Below, piece by piece: positions 42,810 through 53,722 of a DNA stretch of 64,000 nt. The notes beneath the pieces are model-generated. The model searched no databases. It was not told the origin of the DNA and was given only the letters and a program-made list of their open reading frames with translations. How positions within the stretch are numbered: the stretch's first letter is position 1; each line of letters begins with the position of its first letter. A program made the translations under genes and the position numbers. The stretch comes from Thermothelomyces thermophilus ATCC 42464 (taxonomy: Eukaryota > Ascomycota > Sordariomycetes > Sordariales > Chaetomiaceae), in assembly GCF_000226095.1 (NCBI RefSeq), contig NC_016475.1, positions 744,001 to 808,000 on the forward strand, in the 5' to 3' direction.

Positions 42810-44109
42810 ATGTCGGTTCCCGAGAAGTTCACTGGCTTCCAGGTCCACAGCGCGGAAACCTGGCTGGAGTTCCACAAGAACGAGTTCCAGCCGAAGCCGT
42901 TTGGCGACTATGATGTCGACATCAAGATCGAGTGCTGCGGCGTCTGCGGGAGCGATTTGCACACCATCAGCGGCGGCTGGGGCGAACAGCACTACCCCCT
43001 CGCTGTCGGCCATGGTAAGACCGGGCCTTATGAGAGAGCCTGTTACCAGTGCCCGGCCGAGTGCTGACAGGCGGCAGAGATCGTCGGGACGGCCATCCGT
43101 GTAGGGCCCAAGGTGACCTTGATCAAGCCGGGCCAGCGTGTGGGAGTCGGCGCGCAGAGCTACTCCTGCCTCGAGTGCCGTCAGTGCAAGAACGATAACG
43201 AGACATACTGCCTGAAGCAGCTCGACACCTACGGCGCCGTTTGGCCCGACACCGGCATCGTTTCGCAGGGTGGCTACTCTTCCCATGTCCGGACACACGA
43301 GCACTGGTAGGTGGTTACCTTGCCTTTATTTACTCCCATCCCCCTCCTCCTCCTCCTCCTCCTCCTCCTCCTCCTCCTCCTCCTCCTCCTCCTCCTCCTC
43401 CCCCTCCTCCCTCCACCCCCATTTTCTTCGTTTTCCCCGTTTCACTGACAGTTCCACCAGGGTCTTCCCGATTCCCGACGCGCTTCCCAGCACCATCGCG
43501 GCGCCCATGCTCTGCGCCGGCCTGACTGCCTACTCCCCATTAGTTCGCAACGGTTGCGGGCCGGGGAAGAAGGTCGGCATTGTGGGACTGGGCGGCATCG
43601 GTCACTTGGGCGTGCTGTTTGCGAAGGCGCTCGGCGCCGAGGTCTGGGCGATCAGCAGGACGCATGCCAAGGAAGAGGACGCGCGCAAGATGGGCGCCGA
43701 TGGGTTCCTGGCGACGGCGGACAAGGATTGGAACAAGCCGCACGTCATGACGTTCGACCTGATCATCAACACGGCCAACAGCTTTGAGGGCTTCGACCTC
43801 GACGCCTACCTGAGCCTGCTCGACGTGCACGGCAGGTGGGTGAGCGTCGGCCTGCCCGAGGGCGACGGCATCAAGGTCCGGAACCAGCAGTTCCTCAAGA
43901 ACGGCTGCTTCATTGGCAGCTCGCACCTCGGCAGCAGGAAGGAGACCCTCGAGATGCTGCAGCTGGCGGCCGACAAGGGGATCAAGACGTGGGTTGAGGA
44001 GGTGCCCATCAACGAGAAGAACCTGGCGACCATCATGCAACGGCTGCACAAGAACGACGTCAAGTACCGGTTCTGCCTGACCAACTACGCGGAGCAGTTC
44101 GGGGCATAA
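42810..44109 (+). CDS. Zinc alcohol dehydrogenase, CAD/ADH6 type
   Basis: Three exons (42810-43014, 43078-43306, 43461-44109) encode 360 residues. This NADP(H)-dependent medium-chain dehydrogenase interconverts aldehydes and primary alcohols (cinnamyl and aliphatic types). Catalytic zinc ligands lie in GVCGSDLHT and VGHEIVG. The structural zinc site is CLECRQCKNDNETYC, and the cofactor motif GLGGIGHLG follows GKKVGIV. The fungal ADH6-like marker VFPIPDALPS starts exon 3. Introns end GTAAGA/CAG and GTAGGT/CAG. The second intron is mostly a CCT microsatellite. The dynactin p62 gene ends tail-to-tail 221 bases downstream. Confidence 0.93.
43343..43400 (+). repeat. (CCT)n microsatellite in a dehydrogenase intron
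   Basis: About 19 pure CCT units fill over a third of the 154-nt second intron of the alcohol dehydrogenase gene. Its tail (CCCCTCCTCCCTCC) may double as a polypyrimidine tract. Confidence 0.95.
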
Positions 44110-44330
44110 TTAGAGCGAACGGGCGCGCGTATGTGTCGACGACGTGTATTTACTATAATATAGAGAGAGCAACTACGCTACAGCAATGCATATCCAGTCA
44201 TGCAAAGTGCCATGAACGAACCAGAACTTGAGGGGTATCCGAATTTTTTTTGCCTTTCTATGTATATCCTTTCCTCCTTTTCATTCTTCTCAAGTCATTC
44301 ACACGGCATCTTCACCACCCTCCCCCAAAA

Positions 44331-46184
44331 CTAGCGCCGTATCCTTCCCAGCCCAAGCACGCACCAATACGCCAGCTCCCGCTTCTCCTTCGCCTCTCCC
44401 TTGTCCTTGGCGGCAGCCGACGGGATGACCTCGTCTCCGCCGGCCTCGCCCTCCCACTCGACGCGCACAAACAAGGGCACCTCCAGCACGTCCTCGTCCT
44501 CGCGCAAGGGCGCATCTCCCGGCTCGACTTTCAGCTGGGCCGGCACCACCTCGACAACGATGCTGACCCAGTTCCGCCCCCGCTCCCAGATCTTGCCCAC
44601 CTCCAGCTGGTTGCCGCCCGGCTGGCCGGCGCTTCCCAGGCCGCCTTCGTCCCCGTTTCGCCGCCGTCGCTCTCCCCTCTCGCCGCCGCCGCCGCCGCCG
44701 CTGCCGCTGCTGCCTTCCTTGAGCGCCTCTTCCCACACGTCCGTGTTAGCGTCGATCTCAAAGACGGGGCACAGCACCGTCACTTTGCTGGCGAAGCGGC
44801 CCGGCGTCTCCGCCGGCGCGCCGAGAGTGACTTTGACGGTCTCGAAGATGGGATTCTTGAAGGTGAGCAGGAAGTGCGCCGGCTTCAGCGGCTCGAGCGG
44901 GGCGCCCGGGACGGCGGCGCCCGAGGCGGAGGAGCCGCCCGTGGCGGAGAGGGACAAGGGGCGGATGGCGATGCTGGGGATGTAGCTGCTTGCGACGAGG
45001 CGGATGCGGAAGCGCGTGGTCTGGATCTTGGACTCGGGCTTGCTGATGATGTGCCGGCAGACGGGGCAACGCTTGGAGCGCTTCGTGCGTAGGAGGTACG
45101 GGATGGGACGCAGCTCCGAGACGAAGCGCCTGCGGCCGTGGAGGTGCTCCTCGCCGAGGTTGGGCGGCTGGTCGGCAAGCTGGGCGGTCGAGGCCGTGCC
45201 GTCGTAGCCCTCGGATCGGAGCGCTTCGATGGCGGCGGACTCGTCCAGGTTGGCAATCTGTAGGCCCTCGTCCGGTCTGATCGCCTCTCGCATGGCGCCC
45301 ACCCGTGACCTGGTTTTCCTATCCTGCAAGCTGCCGCCGGTGTAGATGCTCATGAGGCGGGAGAGCGAGGCGGGCGAGGAGAAACCGAGGCCGCCTAGCG
45401 CGGCGAGCCCCGTGTCCATCGAGTTTGGGTCTGCGAGCTGGCTCTGGTAGAAAGCCTTCAGATTTGCAAATTGGGTTTCCAGATCCAACTTCTCCTCCGC
45501 GCCCGATCCGCCCTCGCCCGTATTTGTACCCTGGGAACGGTAGGCCGGGTCCTTACGCCGCTCCTTGCGGTCCTTGGCTGTCAACCGCGTAGATCCGCCA
45601 TTTCGCAGCTTCGCAAGCTGGGCATGTATACCGTTTGGCTTGTCAAATTTTATGCCGACTTCGGTCGAGCTCCAGTTGCAGTAGGAGCAGGTCAGGGCAT
45701 AGGGCCCGGAGTGAGGTGCGGCCGTGTTGTCTGGGGCGGCAAGCAGGCTTGGGTCTGGCTTGGTCTCAATGCTGGTCACAGCAAGCGGCCCAATGCATAT
45801 CGGACATTGAAAGCAGCTACGGGTGCATCTGGAAGACTAAGTCATCAGCAGGAAGAAGCGACCAGTCAATGACGGCGAGACTGACCTGTTCCCCTCGCTC
45901 TTGAGGTTGCTGCTCGGAACCTCGAATAGGCAATTTGGGCAGTAGTAGGTGACGATCTCCTCGGAGACACAGCGGGGACACCGGATCTGGTGGCAGTCTT
46001 CGCAGTACATCAGATACTCGAGCGGGTAGAGGCTGTAGTTCGACCGCGGGGCACGGGGGTCGAAGGTGCGGTCGTCCTCCTCGGCGTCAGCCCCTGTCGA
46101 CGAGTTTGGGTCCGACGGCCGTCCGAGTGTCGCGGCATCGGAGCAGGGACATTGGATGTACGTGTATGGGGCCAACGCCGCCAT
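44331..46184 (-). CDS. ro-2: Dynactin p62 subunit (DCTN4 / ropy-2 type)
   Basis: Two minus-strand exons (46184-45886 and 45828-44331) encode 598 residues. Dynactin p62 sits in the pointed-end complex of dynactin and helps dynein bind cargo and nuclei; the Neurospora mutant is ropy-2. The N-terminal Cys-rich domain reads MYCEDCHQIRCPRCVSEE, YYCPNCLFEVPSS and, across the intron, NRCTRSCFQCPICIGPLAV. Exon 2 adds a further CxxC region (LTCSYCNWSS) and, near residue 340, KRSKRCPVCRHIISKPESK. The C-terminal part is a beta-rich domain with a Gly/Arg insert (about residues 450-485). The intron has GTCAGT and CAG ends and its removal restores the zinc-binding Cys series. A telomere-like AACCCTAACCCT lies about 100 bases upstream. 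Confidence 0.93.
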
Positions 46185-46513
46185 CGCTACATTGCGTTGT
46201 TGGGCGGGGAGACGGAGGAGGGGGGTTTCGCCTGGGAACACGGGAAGCTCGACGCGCTCTCGATCAACAGCGCTGGTCACATTTGAAACCCTAACCCTGA
46301 ATGTACCCGAATCTTCCAGGAACTAATTACCCGATTACCTATTGATGGGCACTCCATAATTATCTGATTTCTGACAAGAGAGATGATAGGAACAAGATCA
46401 TAAAACATACTACTTATTACTATCGATTCTTATTGGACTCTTCAGGTCCGTGACACGGATCTAACTGGAACTCGTGAGTACCGAATCGCAGCCTCCGCAA
46501 CACCCCATTGCTT
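46185..46513. promoter_or_regulatory. Dynactin p62 promoter and EXPERA 3' flank
   Basis: This 329-base gap lies between two minus-strand genes. Its left part is the dynactin p62 promoter and includes the telomere-like box at 46287-46298. Confidence 0.5.
46287..46298 (-). promoter_or_regulatory. Telomere-repeat-like box upstream of dynactin p62
   Basis: AACCCTAACCCT is two telomere-type units read on the minus strand as AGGGTTAGGGTT. It lies about 100 bases before the dynactin p62 start codon. Confidence 0.4.
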
Positions 46514-47278
46514 TCATTCTCGCTTTTTGGCTGACCCTATCTGAGTCAACCCATCGATGATTTCCGAGCCGATGCCGAAGACCATGACTATCAAAGGCAC
46601 CACAATCCAAGCACCGCTGTACGCGAGTTAGGATAACTCAGCCTCTTGGATCAAGGGCAGAGAGCGGCTTACTTGGGAATGATCCACAAAAACAGCAGCG
46701 TCCAGGCGTCGTTGTGGCCGATGTTGTCGAACCCAGAGAGATACTCAAGCAACCCTAAGCAAAGTCAGCCCAGTCAGTCACGACACTCGCCTTCCCCTCT
46801 CCACAATCCGTAATCATCGAGAGCATCACGCACAATACAAGACCGTCTTGCTGACAGTCATGACCGCCGCGCTGAACCCGATGAGCACCGCCAACCCGCC
46901 GACGCGGCCGCCGACCGCCCGCCTCGCCCCGGGCGCCGGCGGGCTGCCGTACGCGTACCACAGGCCCAGGTAGACCAGGTACAGCAGCGTCTCGACGGCG
47001 TTCATGATGCTCTGGCCGGCCGCGAACGGGTTGCGCAGGTTCCACTGCTTGGAGCCGTACATGTGGTCCACCTCGCCGTAGAGCGCGTACGGCACCCACA
47101 CCGGGTAGTGCAGCCGCCCGCCGGGCATCGTGTGCGGCCGCAGCAGCATGTAGCCCGTGTCCCACACGACCAGAGGCAGGGAGACGGCCATCCAGAGGAG
47201 GATTAGAGTCGACGGCGTGTGCGCCCACCCGCCTTGAGAGGCAACGTTGTTGCCGCTGCTGCCGCTGCGTGGGGCCAT
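46514..47278 (-). CDS. EXPERA-domain membrane protein (EBP/TMEM97-like)
   Basis: Three minus-strand exons (47278-46834, 46754-46673, 46616-46514) give 209 residues. The EXPERA fold has four membrane spans and occurs in sterol isomerase (EBP), TM6SF and TMEM97/sigma-2 proteins. Visible hallmarks are LVVWDTGYMLLRPHTMPGG, HYPVWVPYALYGEVDHMYG, and SGFDNIGHNDAWTLLFLWII across the second exon. Introns have GTGCGT/TAG and GTAAGC/CAG ends; without splicing only the first half is readable. The acidic and His residues of the sterol pocket (D and E in WDTGY, GEVDHMYG) are kept, so enzyme or sterol-binding activity is possible. Fungal members are usually of unknown function. Confidence 0.87.
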
Positions 47279-48048
47279 CGTATCGTGTGTTAGGAGGTGC
47301 CCTGGACGTTTCTGAGAGTTATGCTCAGTTATATCTGGGCGAAAAACTAAGCAAGCAAGAGTTCTTCGGAAGCGTGATTCTCAGCTGATGTCTTTCCAAG
47401 GTTGATCTGACAGGAAACGGTGGTCTTCTTTTACAAAGCACCCCTTTGGACTGCGGCCAGTTGCAGTACAACAGTAACGCGGGCCCCCGCTTTTCCCTGG
47501 AGATACTCCACGTCCATTGGTTGGGAGTCCCCTGTCCCTAGTTGGTAGGAGCTTGCGCGAATCAGGGTCAAAGTTCCTGGACTTTTTGTTGATGAGCGTC
47601 AGCCGGAAAGCTTGGGTGTGGCTACGCAGAACGCTGTGCGTCAGATGCATGTCGGAAGAGACTTGTTCCCCGCCCACCGAACGGCTCAACTCTAGTTCGT
47701 TGAGTTTCTGTTGCGGATAAGGAGACAAGTTTTTTTTTTTCTTCTTATGATACGTGGACCATCCAGCAGATGATGGAAGCGTGGCCGGCGTTAACAGGGA
47801 GCCGGATCAAACATGCTGCACCACGCCGCAAACTCCCGTACGGTCGATCGCACTGCAGGGAAGGTACCGCAGCGAGGAGTCGGACGTGAGGAGGCAGAAC
47901 AGAGGATTAAACTTGAAGTCCGAGTGTACTGAAGGAGGTGGGTGGAATGTCTGCAGCTTGTGCAAGATGTCCGATCAATGCCGACGGCTTATCCGGCGCC
48001 GAATTGATCCATGAGGTATTCCGTACAATGATGCGAACTCGATCCCTC
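47279..48048. other. Intergenic, EXPERA gene to BolA gene
   Basis: No gene is seen. Its left end is the EXPERA promoter (minus strand) and its right end is the BolA 3' flank. A T9 run lies near 47731. Confidence 0.55.
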
Positions 48049-48558
48049 TTACGGAACCCTCGTCTTCAGTTGAACCCCGTGCCACTCTTTCATCAAGTCC
48101 CCTAGCGCGGCGTTGACCAGCCGCTGCTGCTTCAGCATGTTCAAGCCACGGAACTTTTCAGAGCAGATTTCGATGCCGTACATGGACCCGCATCCTCCCG
48201 AGATGTCTTGCACCACTAGCTGGGTGGGCGCGAATTCTGCCACAAGTATATCCCAAATCTGCGATTCGCCTTCGGAGAGGTAGTTCGGTTTCTCTGGTGT
48301 TCCACTAGGAGTCGGAGCAGACTCTTGGGGCTGTGCCGCGGCAGAAGATATCGAAGACGACGTTGAGAAGGGCTGATGTCGAGACGGTCTCTTGGAGAGT
48401 TGGCTACAAGAGGCCCGAACGCCGGCCGTCATCGACGGCCGCAGCCTTGCCGTGAACGTTGATATCGATTGCTTTTGTGCGGTCTGAAGTAGCCTTTGCG
48501 ACAGGAATGTCTCGGAAGTCGGGGCGCTCCGCGCGCGCAAACATGCCCGGCAGATCAT
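48049..48558 (-). CDS. bol3: BolA-like protein, mitochondrial Bol3 type
   Basis: A single exon encodes 169 residues. The first 70-90 are Arg/Ser/Gln-rich without acidic residues, typical of a mitochondrial presequence. The BolA domain follows, with VVQDISGGCGSMYGIEICS, FRGLNMLKQQRLVN and WHGVQLKT. Bol3 works with mitochondrial glutaredoxin 5 and Nfu1 in late transfer of 4Fe-4S clusters to lipoate synthase and complex II. The Cys in GGCGS and the C-terminal His in WHGV, both cluster ligands in BolA3, are present. The central KQH of many BolA proteins reads KQQ here. Confidence 0.88.
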   Translation of the reverse strand: MICRACLRARSAPTSETFLSQRLLQTAQKQSISTFTARLRPSMTAGVRASCSQLSKRPSRHQPFSTSSSISSAAAQPQESAPTPSGTPEKPNYLSEGESQIWDILVAEFAPTQLVVQDISGGCGSMYGIEICSEKFRGLNMLKQQRLVNAALGDLMKEWHGVQLKTRVP

Positions 48559-49299
48559 GATCGATCGTGTGTATTGCGATAGCTGCTTCTAAAATGTCAG
48601 CACACGTCAATCAAGCATACGACAAGAGCTCTTACTCGTTATAAGAAAAGGTCGCGAGTTCAGTTTCGGTCTGCTTTGCCGTTGTCTAGCGTTGTGGTGA
48701 CGGCGCAGGAGCTTGGAGCCGTCGGAAACCGACGGGTTCGAGCTCAAGCGAATGTTCCAATCAGACGGCTACTGATTGGCTCAAAGCAACTTCGGCGCTT
48801 GTGATGCTTCTCCACATCTCGCACTCCAGAGCTCTTGGCTTCCATCTTGCCAGAAGCCACATCTGAAGCCACATCTGAACGTGTCGGAACCAAAACGGAG
48901 AACCGGCTCCCGTTAGGGAACCACGGCCAGGATGGTAGACTATAAGGGCGCCCAAACCCGGCCACAGAACGGAATGTCAAAAGTTTCGAACCAAGCTGAT
49001 GCATCAAATCAATATGTTGACCAGGCATCAGGGTTTCGGCAGACTCTCCTTGAGATTGGAAGTTCTCTGCAACTGTCCAATGATAATGCTTCGAGTACGA
49101 GGTGTTATTATGGACACACTCAACCTACCAGCTTGTCGCCTTCAGCCAACACTCGAATACAGTACGACTACATACATAACATAACCGACGTGTGTAACTC
49201 TCCATCCTCACGAGCAACATGCCCGAGACGTCTACCAATATAACCTGGCCCACGCGGACGACGAACGGACGGCGATAGCCACTGTCGAACCGGTTCAAC

Positions 49300-49345
49300 A
49301 GAGTAAATGCGCAGTACTTATTAGAGTAAATGCGCAGTACTTATT
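49300..49345 (+). repeat. Perfect 23-bp tandem duplication
   Basis: AGAGTAAATGCGCAGTACTT plus ATT occurs twice head to tail without a mismatch. Confidence 0.95.
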
Positions 49346-50200
49346 CGTGCTTGTATGTACTACATTAACCAGCAGCAACATCGGCAGGCCGACAATGTAT
49401 TAGCTGCGGCTTGGGATTGGCGGAAGTGTCGAGCGTCGGCACCTTTTCGCCGAAAATTATTAGAAGCACGGCAGCCACTTTCCCGCCTGCAGGAAACCTC
49501 GCAACAGTTCCTGCCCGAGACATCTAGGCATGTTCATCAGTCGTACGAATTCACTTTCGTTATCCATTTCCTCTCAGCGATCTTTAACTCTTTGTGCTTA
49601 CTCAGCTCCCAAGCCCAATGCCCCGGCGAAGCCTTGCACTGCTCACCAGGCAGATGGCGCCCTAACAAGCCATCACCACGCGCTGCTGATGTCGATCGTT
49701 CAGCCTGCACAGCAGGGGGGCAGCACCAGAGAGGGGCAATGCGAGGAGGGATCTGGCGAGGAAGGTGACATTCTTCTGCAGGAACCGCACCAACGCCTTT
49801 GCACCCCTGCAAGTCACCGGAAGCACGACAGCACACTACACAGTACAAGTAGGCATTGCGAGCAGTCCAGTCCGCTTTCCAGTCCTCCAGAGCGCCGTGA
49901 AAGGCAAGTTCAAGTAGTCATACTGAACGCATGCTCGTCGTCGGCATTCGCCCCGGTCCGGCTCGCTTAGCGGGAGACGGCGCGCTCGGCTAACGACAAG
50001 TATGGGAGGGCCCCGGCCATGAGATTTCGAGTTGCCTGAAATGGCTGACAACGCCGCCGCGGTCAAAGGACTAATAAATAAGTTGCGTGGTTGAGACTAC
50101 ACTACTAGTATGTACTGAGTATGCAGAAGCGGAGCTCAGAAGGCCGAACAAGACCGCAACGGTTCAACGAAGGATTTCGCGTCAGCGGTGCCAGGGCGAA

Positions 50201-50220
50201 GTACTCCGTACTCGGAGTAC
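50201..50220. repeat. Palindrome GTACTCCG-TACT-CGGAGTAC
   Basis: Eight-base perfect inverted arms flank a four-base centre. It contains one TACTCCGTA word of the recurrent family described under findings. Confidence 0.9.
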
Positions 50221-50702
50221 TGTGTAGTGTGCGCATGGAAGAGCAACACTCAAATTGTCGAGGGAATCGATGCCAAGCTCTGCCTGATTCGGATCATCCA
50301 AGTGCAGGGGTTGCGGCCAGCCGTCCGCTCATCGCATCATTGGGCGCCCGCATTGCTTTTCCGTCCAGAAGCAGCTGCTCTTCTTAGTAGGCAAGTCTCG
50401 TGGGCCACGGCTAGTGTACACAAATTAAGCGGCGCTTGGCGTGGAGTCCCGCTCCCTATGGGGTCGCATTTCATGGTTGCGACTTGGCCGACCTGCCTTG
50501 TCGAGCAAGGCGATCGAGGCTGTCGCCCAATCGGCGTCGCCAATTGCGCCGGCGATAAGAGCTTGGGTAAAGTCGGCCATGCACCTCTCTCCTTGGCGTC
50601 GCGGCTCGTGGGAATGCCCGAACATGGACGCCCCTGAACCCTCCCGATTCCCGTGGGACCGCAGTGGACGAGCTGAGAAGGCGCCCTCCGAGACATCGGC
50701 AA

Positions 50703-50709
50703 ATATAAA
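50703..50709 (+). promoter_or_regulatory. Possible TATA box of the subtilisin gene
   Basis: ATATAAA stands about 190 bases upstream of the start codon. Confidence 0.35.
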
Positions 50710-50892
50710 GTGCCGTCATGGCGCCAGATCGGCCTTCGCGCGAGCTCTCGCCGATCCATCCCTCTTGGTACGGACCGCGGTCGGTGTTGAGTGCCGTTCT
50801 TTCATTCACCCGCCAACTGCGCAGGTCCTAGTCGCTCATTTTGCATATCCCATTCCCTTTGATTCGACGTCCACGGAGGGAGACATCCAGCC

Positions 50893-53722
50893 ATGGTACG
50901 TCTCGACTGGGCTGCCGTGCTTCTGGCCGCCACGGCCGTTGCGAAGGCCGTCACCCCTCACACGCCGTCATTCGTTCCTGGAGCGTACATTGTCGAGTAT
51001 GAGGAGGATCAGGTGAGTGATCATTACTGATGACGAGCCTCTACCCCGTCCGGTACTGACCCAGCTCAGGACTCCCATGCATTCGTCAACAAGCTGGGAG
51101 GCAAGGCGTCGCTCCGGAAGGACCTGCGCTTCAAGCTCTTCAAGGGCGCGTCTATCCAGTTCAAGGACACCGAGACTGCCGACCAGATGGTTGCCAAGGT
51201 GGCAGAAATGCCAAAGGTCAAAGCCGTCTATCCGGTCCGGCGCTATCCCGTCCCGAACCATGTTGTTCACTCCACGGGCAACGTGGCGGACGAAGTTCTG
51301 GTCAAGCGGCAGGCGGCCGGCAACGACACGTTCTCGACTCACTTGATGACGCAGGTGAACAAGTTCAGGGACGCGGGCATCACTGGAAAGGGCATCAAGA
51401 TTGCCGTCATTGACACTGGTGTAAGTCGGACGGCACCGCGAGCAGGGCATTTCAGCGCGTACCGGACGTGCCACTGACGGGGAAGAAAAAAAAAAATAGA
51501 TCGACTATCTCCATGAGGCGCTCGGCGGCTGCTTCGGGCCCGACTGTTTGGTCTCGTACGGCACGGACTTGGTCGGAGACGACTTCAACGGCTCCAACAC
51601 CCCCAAGCCCGACCCCGACCCTATTGACAACTGCCAGGGCCACGGCACGCACGTCGCCGGCATCATTGCGGCGCAGACCAACAACCCGTTTGGCATCATT
51701 GGCGCCGCTACCGATGTCACCCTGGGCGCGTACCGCGTCTTTGGCTGCAACGGCGACACCCCCAACGACGTCCTGATTGCCGCCTACAACATGGCCTACG
51801 AAGCCGGCAGTGACATCATCACGGCCTCCATCGGTGGGCCCTCGGGATGGAGCGAGGACCCGTGGGCTGCCGTCGTCACGCGAATCGTCGAGAACGGTGT
51901 CCCTTGCGTGGTCTCCGCCGGCAACGACGGCGACGCGGGCATCTTCTACGCGTCCACTGCCGCCAACGGCAAGAAGGTTACCGCCATTGCGTCCGTCGAC
52001 AACATCGTCACGCCCGCGCTGCTCAGCAACGCGTCGTACACGCTCAACGGCACGGATGATTTCTTTGGCTTCACGGCCGGAGACCCGGGTTCCTGGGACG
52101 ATGTGAACCTGCCTCTCTGGGCCGTCAGCTTCGACACGACCGACCCTGCCAACGGATGCAATCCCTATCCCGACTCGACTCCGGACCTGTCTGGCTACAT
52201 CGTCCTGATCCGCCGCGGTACTTGCACGTTCGTGGAGAAGGCTTCATATGCGGCGGCCAAGGGAGCCAAGTACGTCATGTTCTATAACAACGTGCAACAA
52301 GGGACCGTCACCGTGTCGGCAGCTGAGGCAAAGGGTATCGAGGGCGTGGCTATGGTGACGGCTCAGCAGGGCGAGGCGTGGGTTCGTGCTCTGGAGGCGG
52401 GGTCGGAGGTGGTTCTGCACATGAAGGACCCCCTGAAGGCGGGTAAGTTCCTCACTACGACGCCCAACACCGCTACGGGAGGTTTCATGAGCGACTACAC
52501 CAGCTGGGGACCGACCTGGGAGGTCGAGGTGAAGCCCCAGTTCGGAACCCCCGGAGGCTCGATCCTGTCGACGTACCCCCGCGCTCTTGGTTCCTACGCC
52601 GTGCTCTCGGGAACCTCCATGGCGTGCCCCTTGGCCGCGGCCATCTACGCGCTCCTGATCAACACCAGGGGGACCAAGGACCCCAAGACGCTCGAGAACC
52701 TCATCTCGTCGACCGCGCGCCCGAACCTCTTCCGTCTGAACGGAGAGTCCCTCCCGCTCCTCGCGCCGGTGCCGCAACAGGGAGGCGGCATAGTCCAGGC
52801 GTGGGATGCGGCCCAGGCGACCACGCTCCTCAGCGTGTCGAGCCTCTCGTTCAACGACACGGACCACTTCAAGCCCGTGCAGACCTTCACCATCACCAAC
52901 ACGGGCAAGAAGGCCGTCACCTACTCGCTGAGCAACGTCGGTGCCGCGACGGCCTACACCTTTGCGGACGCGAAGTCGATTGAGCCGGCGCCGTTCCCGA
53001 ACGAGCTGACGGCCGACTTCGCCTCCCTGACGTTCGTCCCCAAGCGCCTCACCATCCCCGCCGGCAAGCGCCAGACCGTCACCGTGATCGCGAAGCCTTC
53101 GGAGGGCGTGGACGCCAAGCGGCTCCCCGTCTACTCGGGCTACATCGCCATCAACGGGTCGGACAGCTCAGCCCTGTCTCTGCCGTACCTGGGCGTGGTG
53201 GGCAGCCTGCACTCGGCCGTCGTGCTCGACTCGAACGGCGCCCGGATCAGCCTCGCCAGCGACGACACCAATAAGCCCCTGCCGGCCAACACCAGCTTCG
53301 TGCTGCCGCCCGCCGGCTTCCCCAACGACACGTCGTACGCCAACAGCACCGACCTGCCCAAGCTGGTCGTCGACCTCGCCATGGGTTCGGCCCTGCTGCG
53401 GGCCGACGTCGTGCCGCTCTCCGGGGGCGCGGCGACGGCGACGGCGCGCCTCACGCGGACCGTCTTCGGCACGCGCACGATCGGGCAGCCGTACGGCCTC
53501 CCCGCGCGCTACAACCCGCGGGGCACGTTCGAGTACGCCTGGGACGGCAGGCTCGACGACGGCTCGTACGCGCCGGCGGGGCGGTACCGGTTCGCGGTCA
53601 AGGCGCTGCGCATCTTTGGCGACGCGAAGCGCGCGCGCGAGTACGACGCGGCCGAGACGGTCGAGTTCAACATCGAGTACCTGCCGGGTCCGTCGGCCAA
53701 GTTCAGGAGGAGGCTGTTTTAG
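50893..53722 (+). CDS. Secreted subtilisin-like serine protease with PA domain
   Basis: Three exons (50893-51012, 51070-51420, 51500-53722) encode 897 residues. Signal peptide about 1-20, then an inhibitor I9-type propeptide (residues of about 30-125), then the S8 domain. The catalytic Asp lies in IAVIDTG, the His in GHGTHVAGI and the Ser in SGTSMACP. A protease-associated (PA) domain (about residues 345-460) is inserted between His and Ser, as in pyrolysin or Vpr-like subtilases. After the Ser, about 330 residues form Fn3-like beta domains. The triad is intact, so this should be an active extracellular endopeptidase. The introns (GTGAGT/CAG and GTAAGT/TAG) are short. Intron 2 has an A-rich tract just before its acceptor. 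Confidence 0.93.

Larger units (their letters stand above)
48559..50892. other. Intergenic, BolA to subtilisin
   Basis: No convincing gene lies in these 2.3 kb. They hold a perfect 23-bp tandem duplication (49300-49345), a palindrome built from the TACTCCGTA word (50201-50220) and a TATA-like element (50703-50709). Confidence 0.5.

Noticed and set aside
43241-43525. Poly-Pro, poly-Ser and poly-Glu frames in three readings around 43340-43410
   Set aside because: All are translations of the CCT microsatellite inside the alcohol dehydrogenase intron.
49355-49768. 137-residue frame upstream of the subtilisin
   Set aside because: Composition is irregular with no domain, and overlapping frames of similar length occur on both strands.
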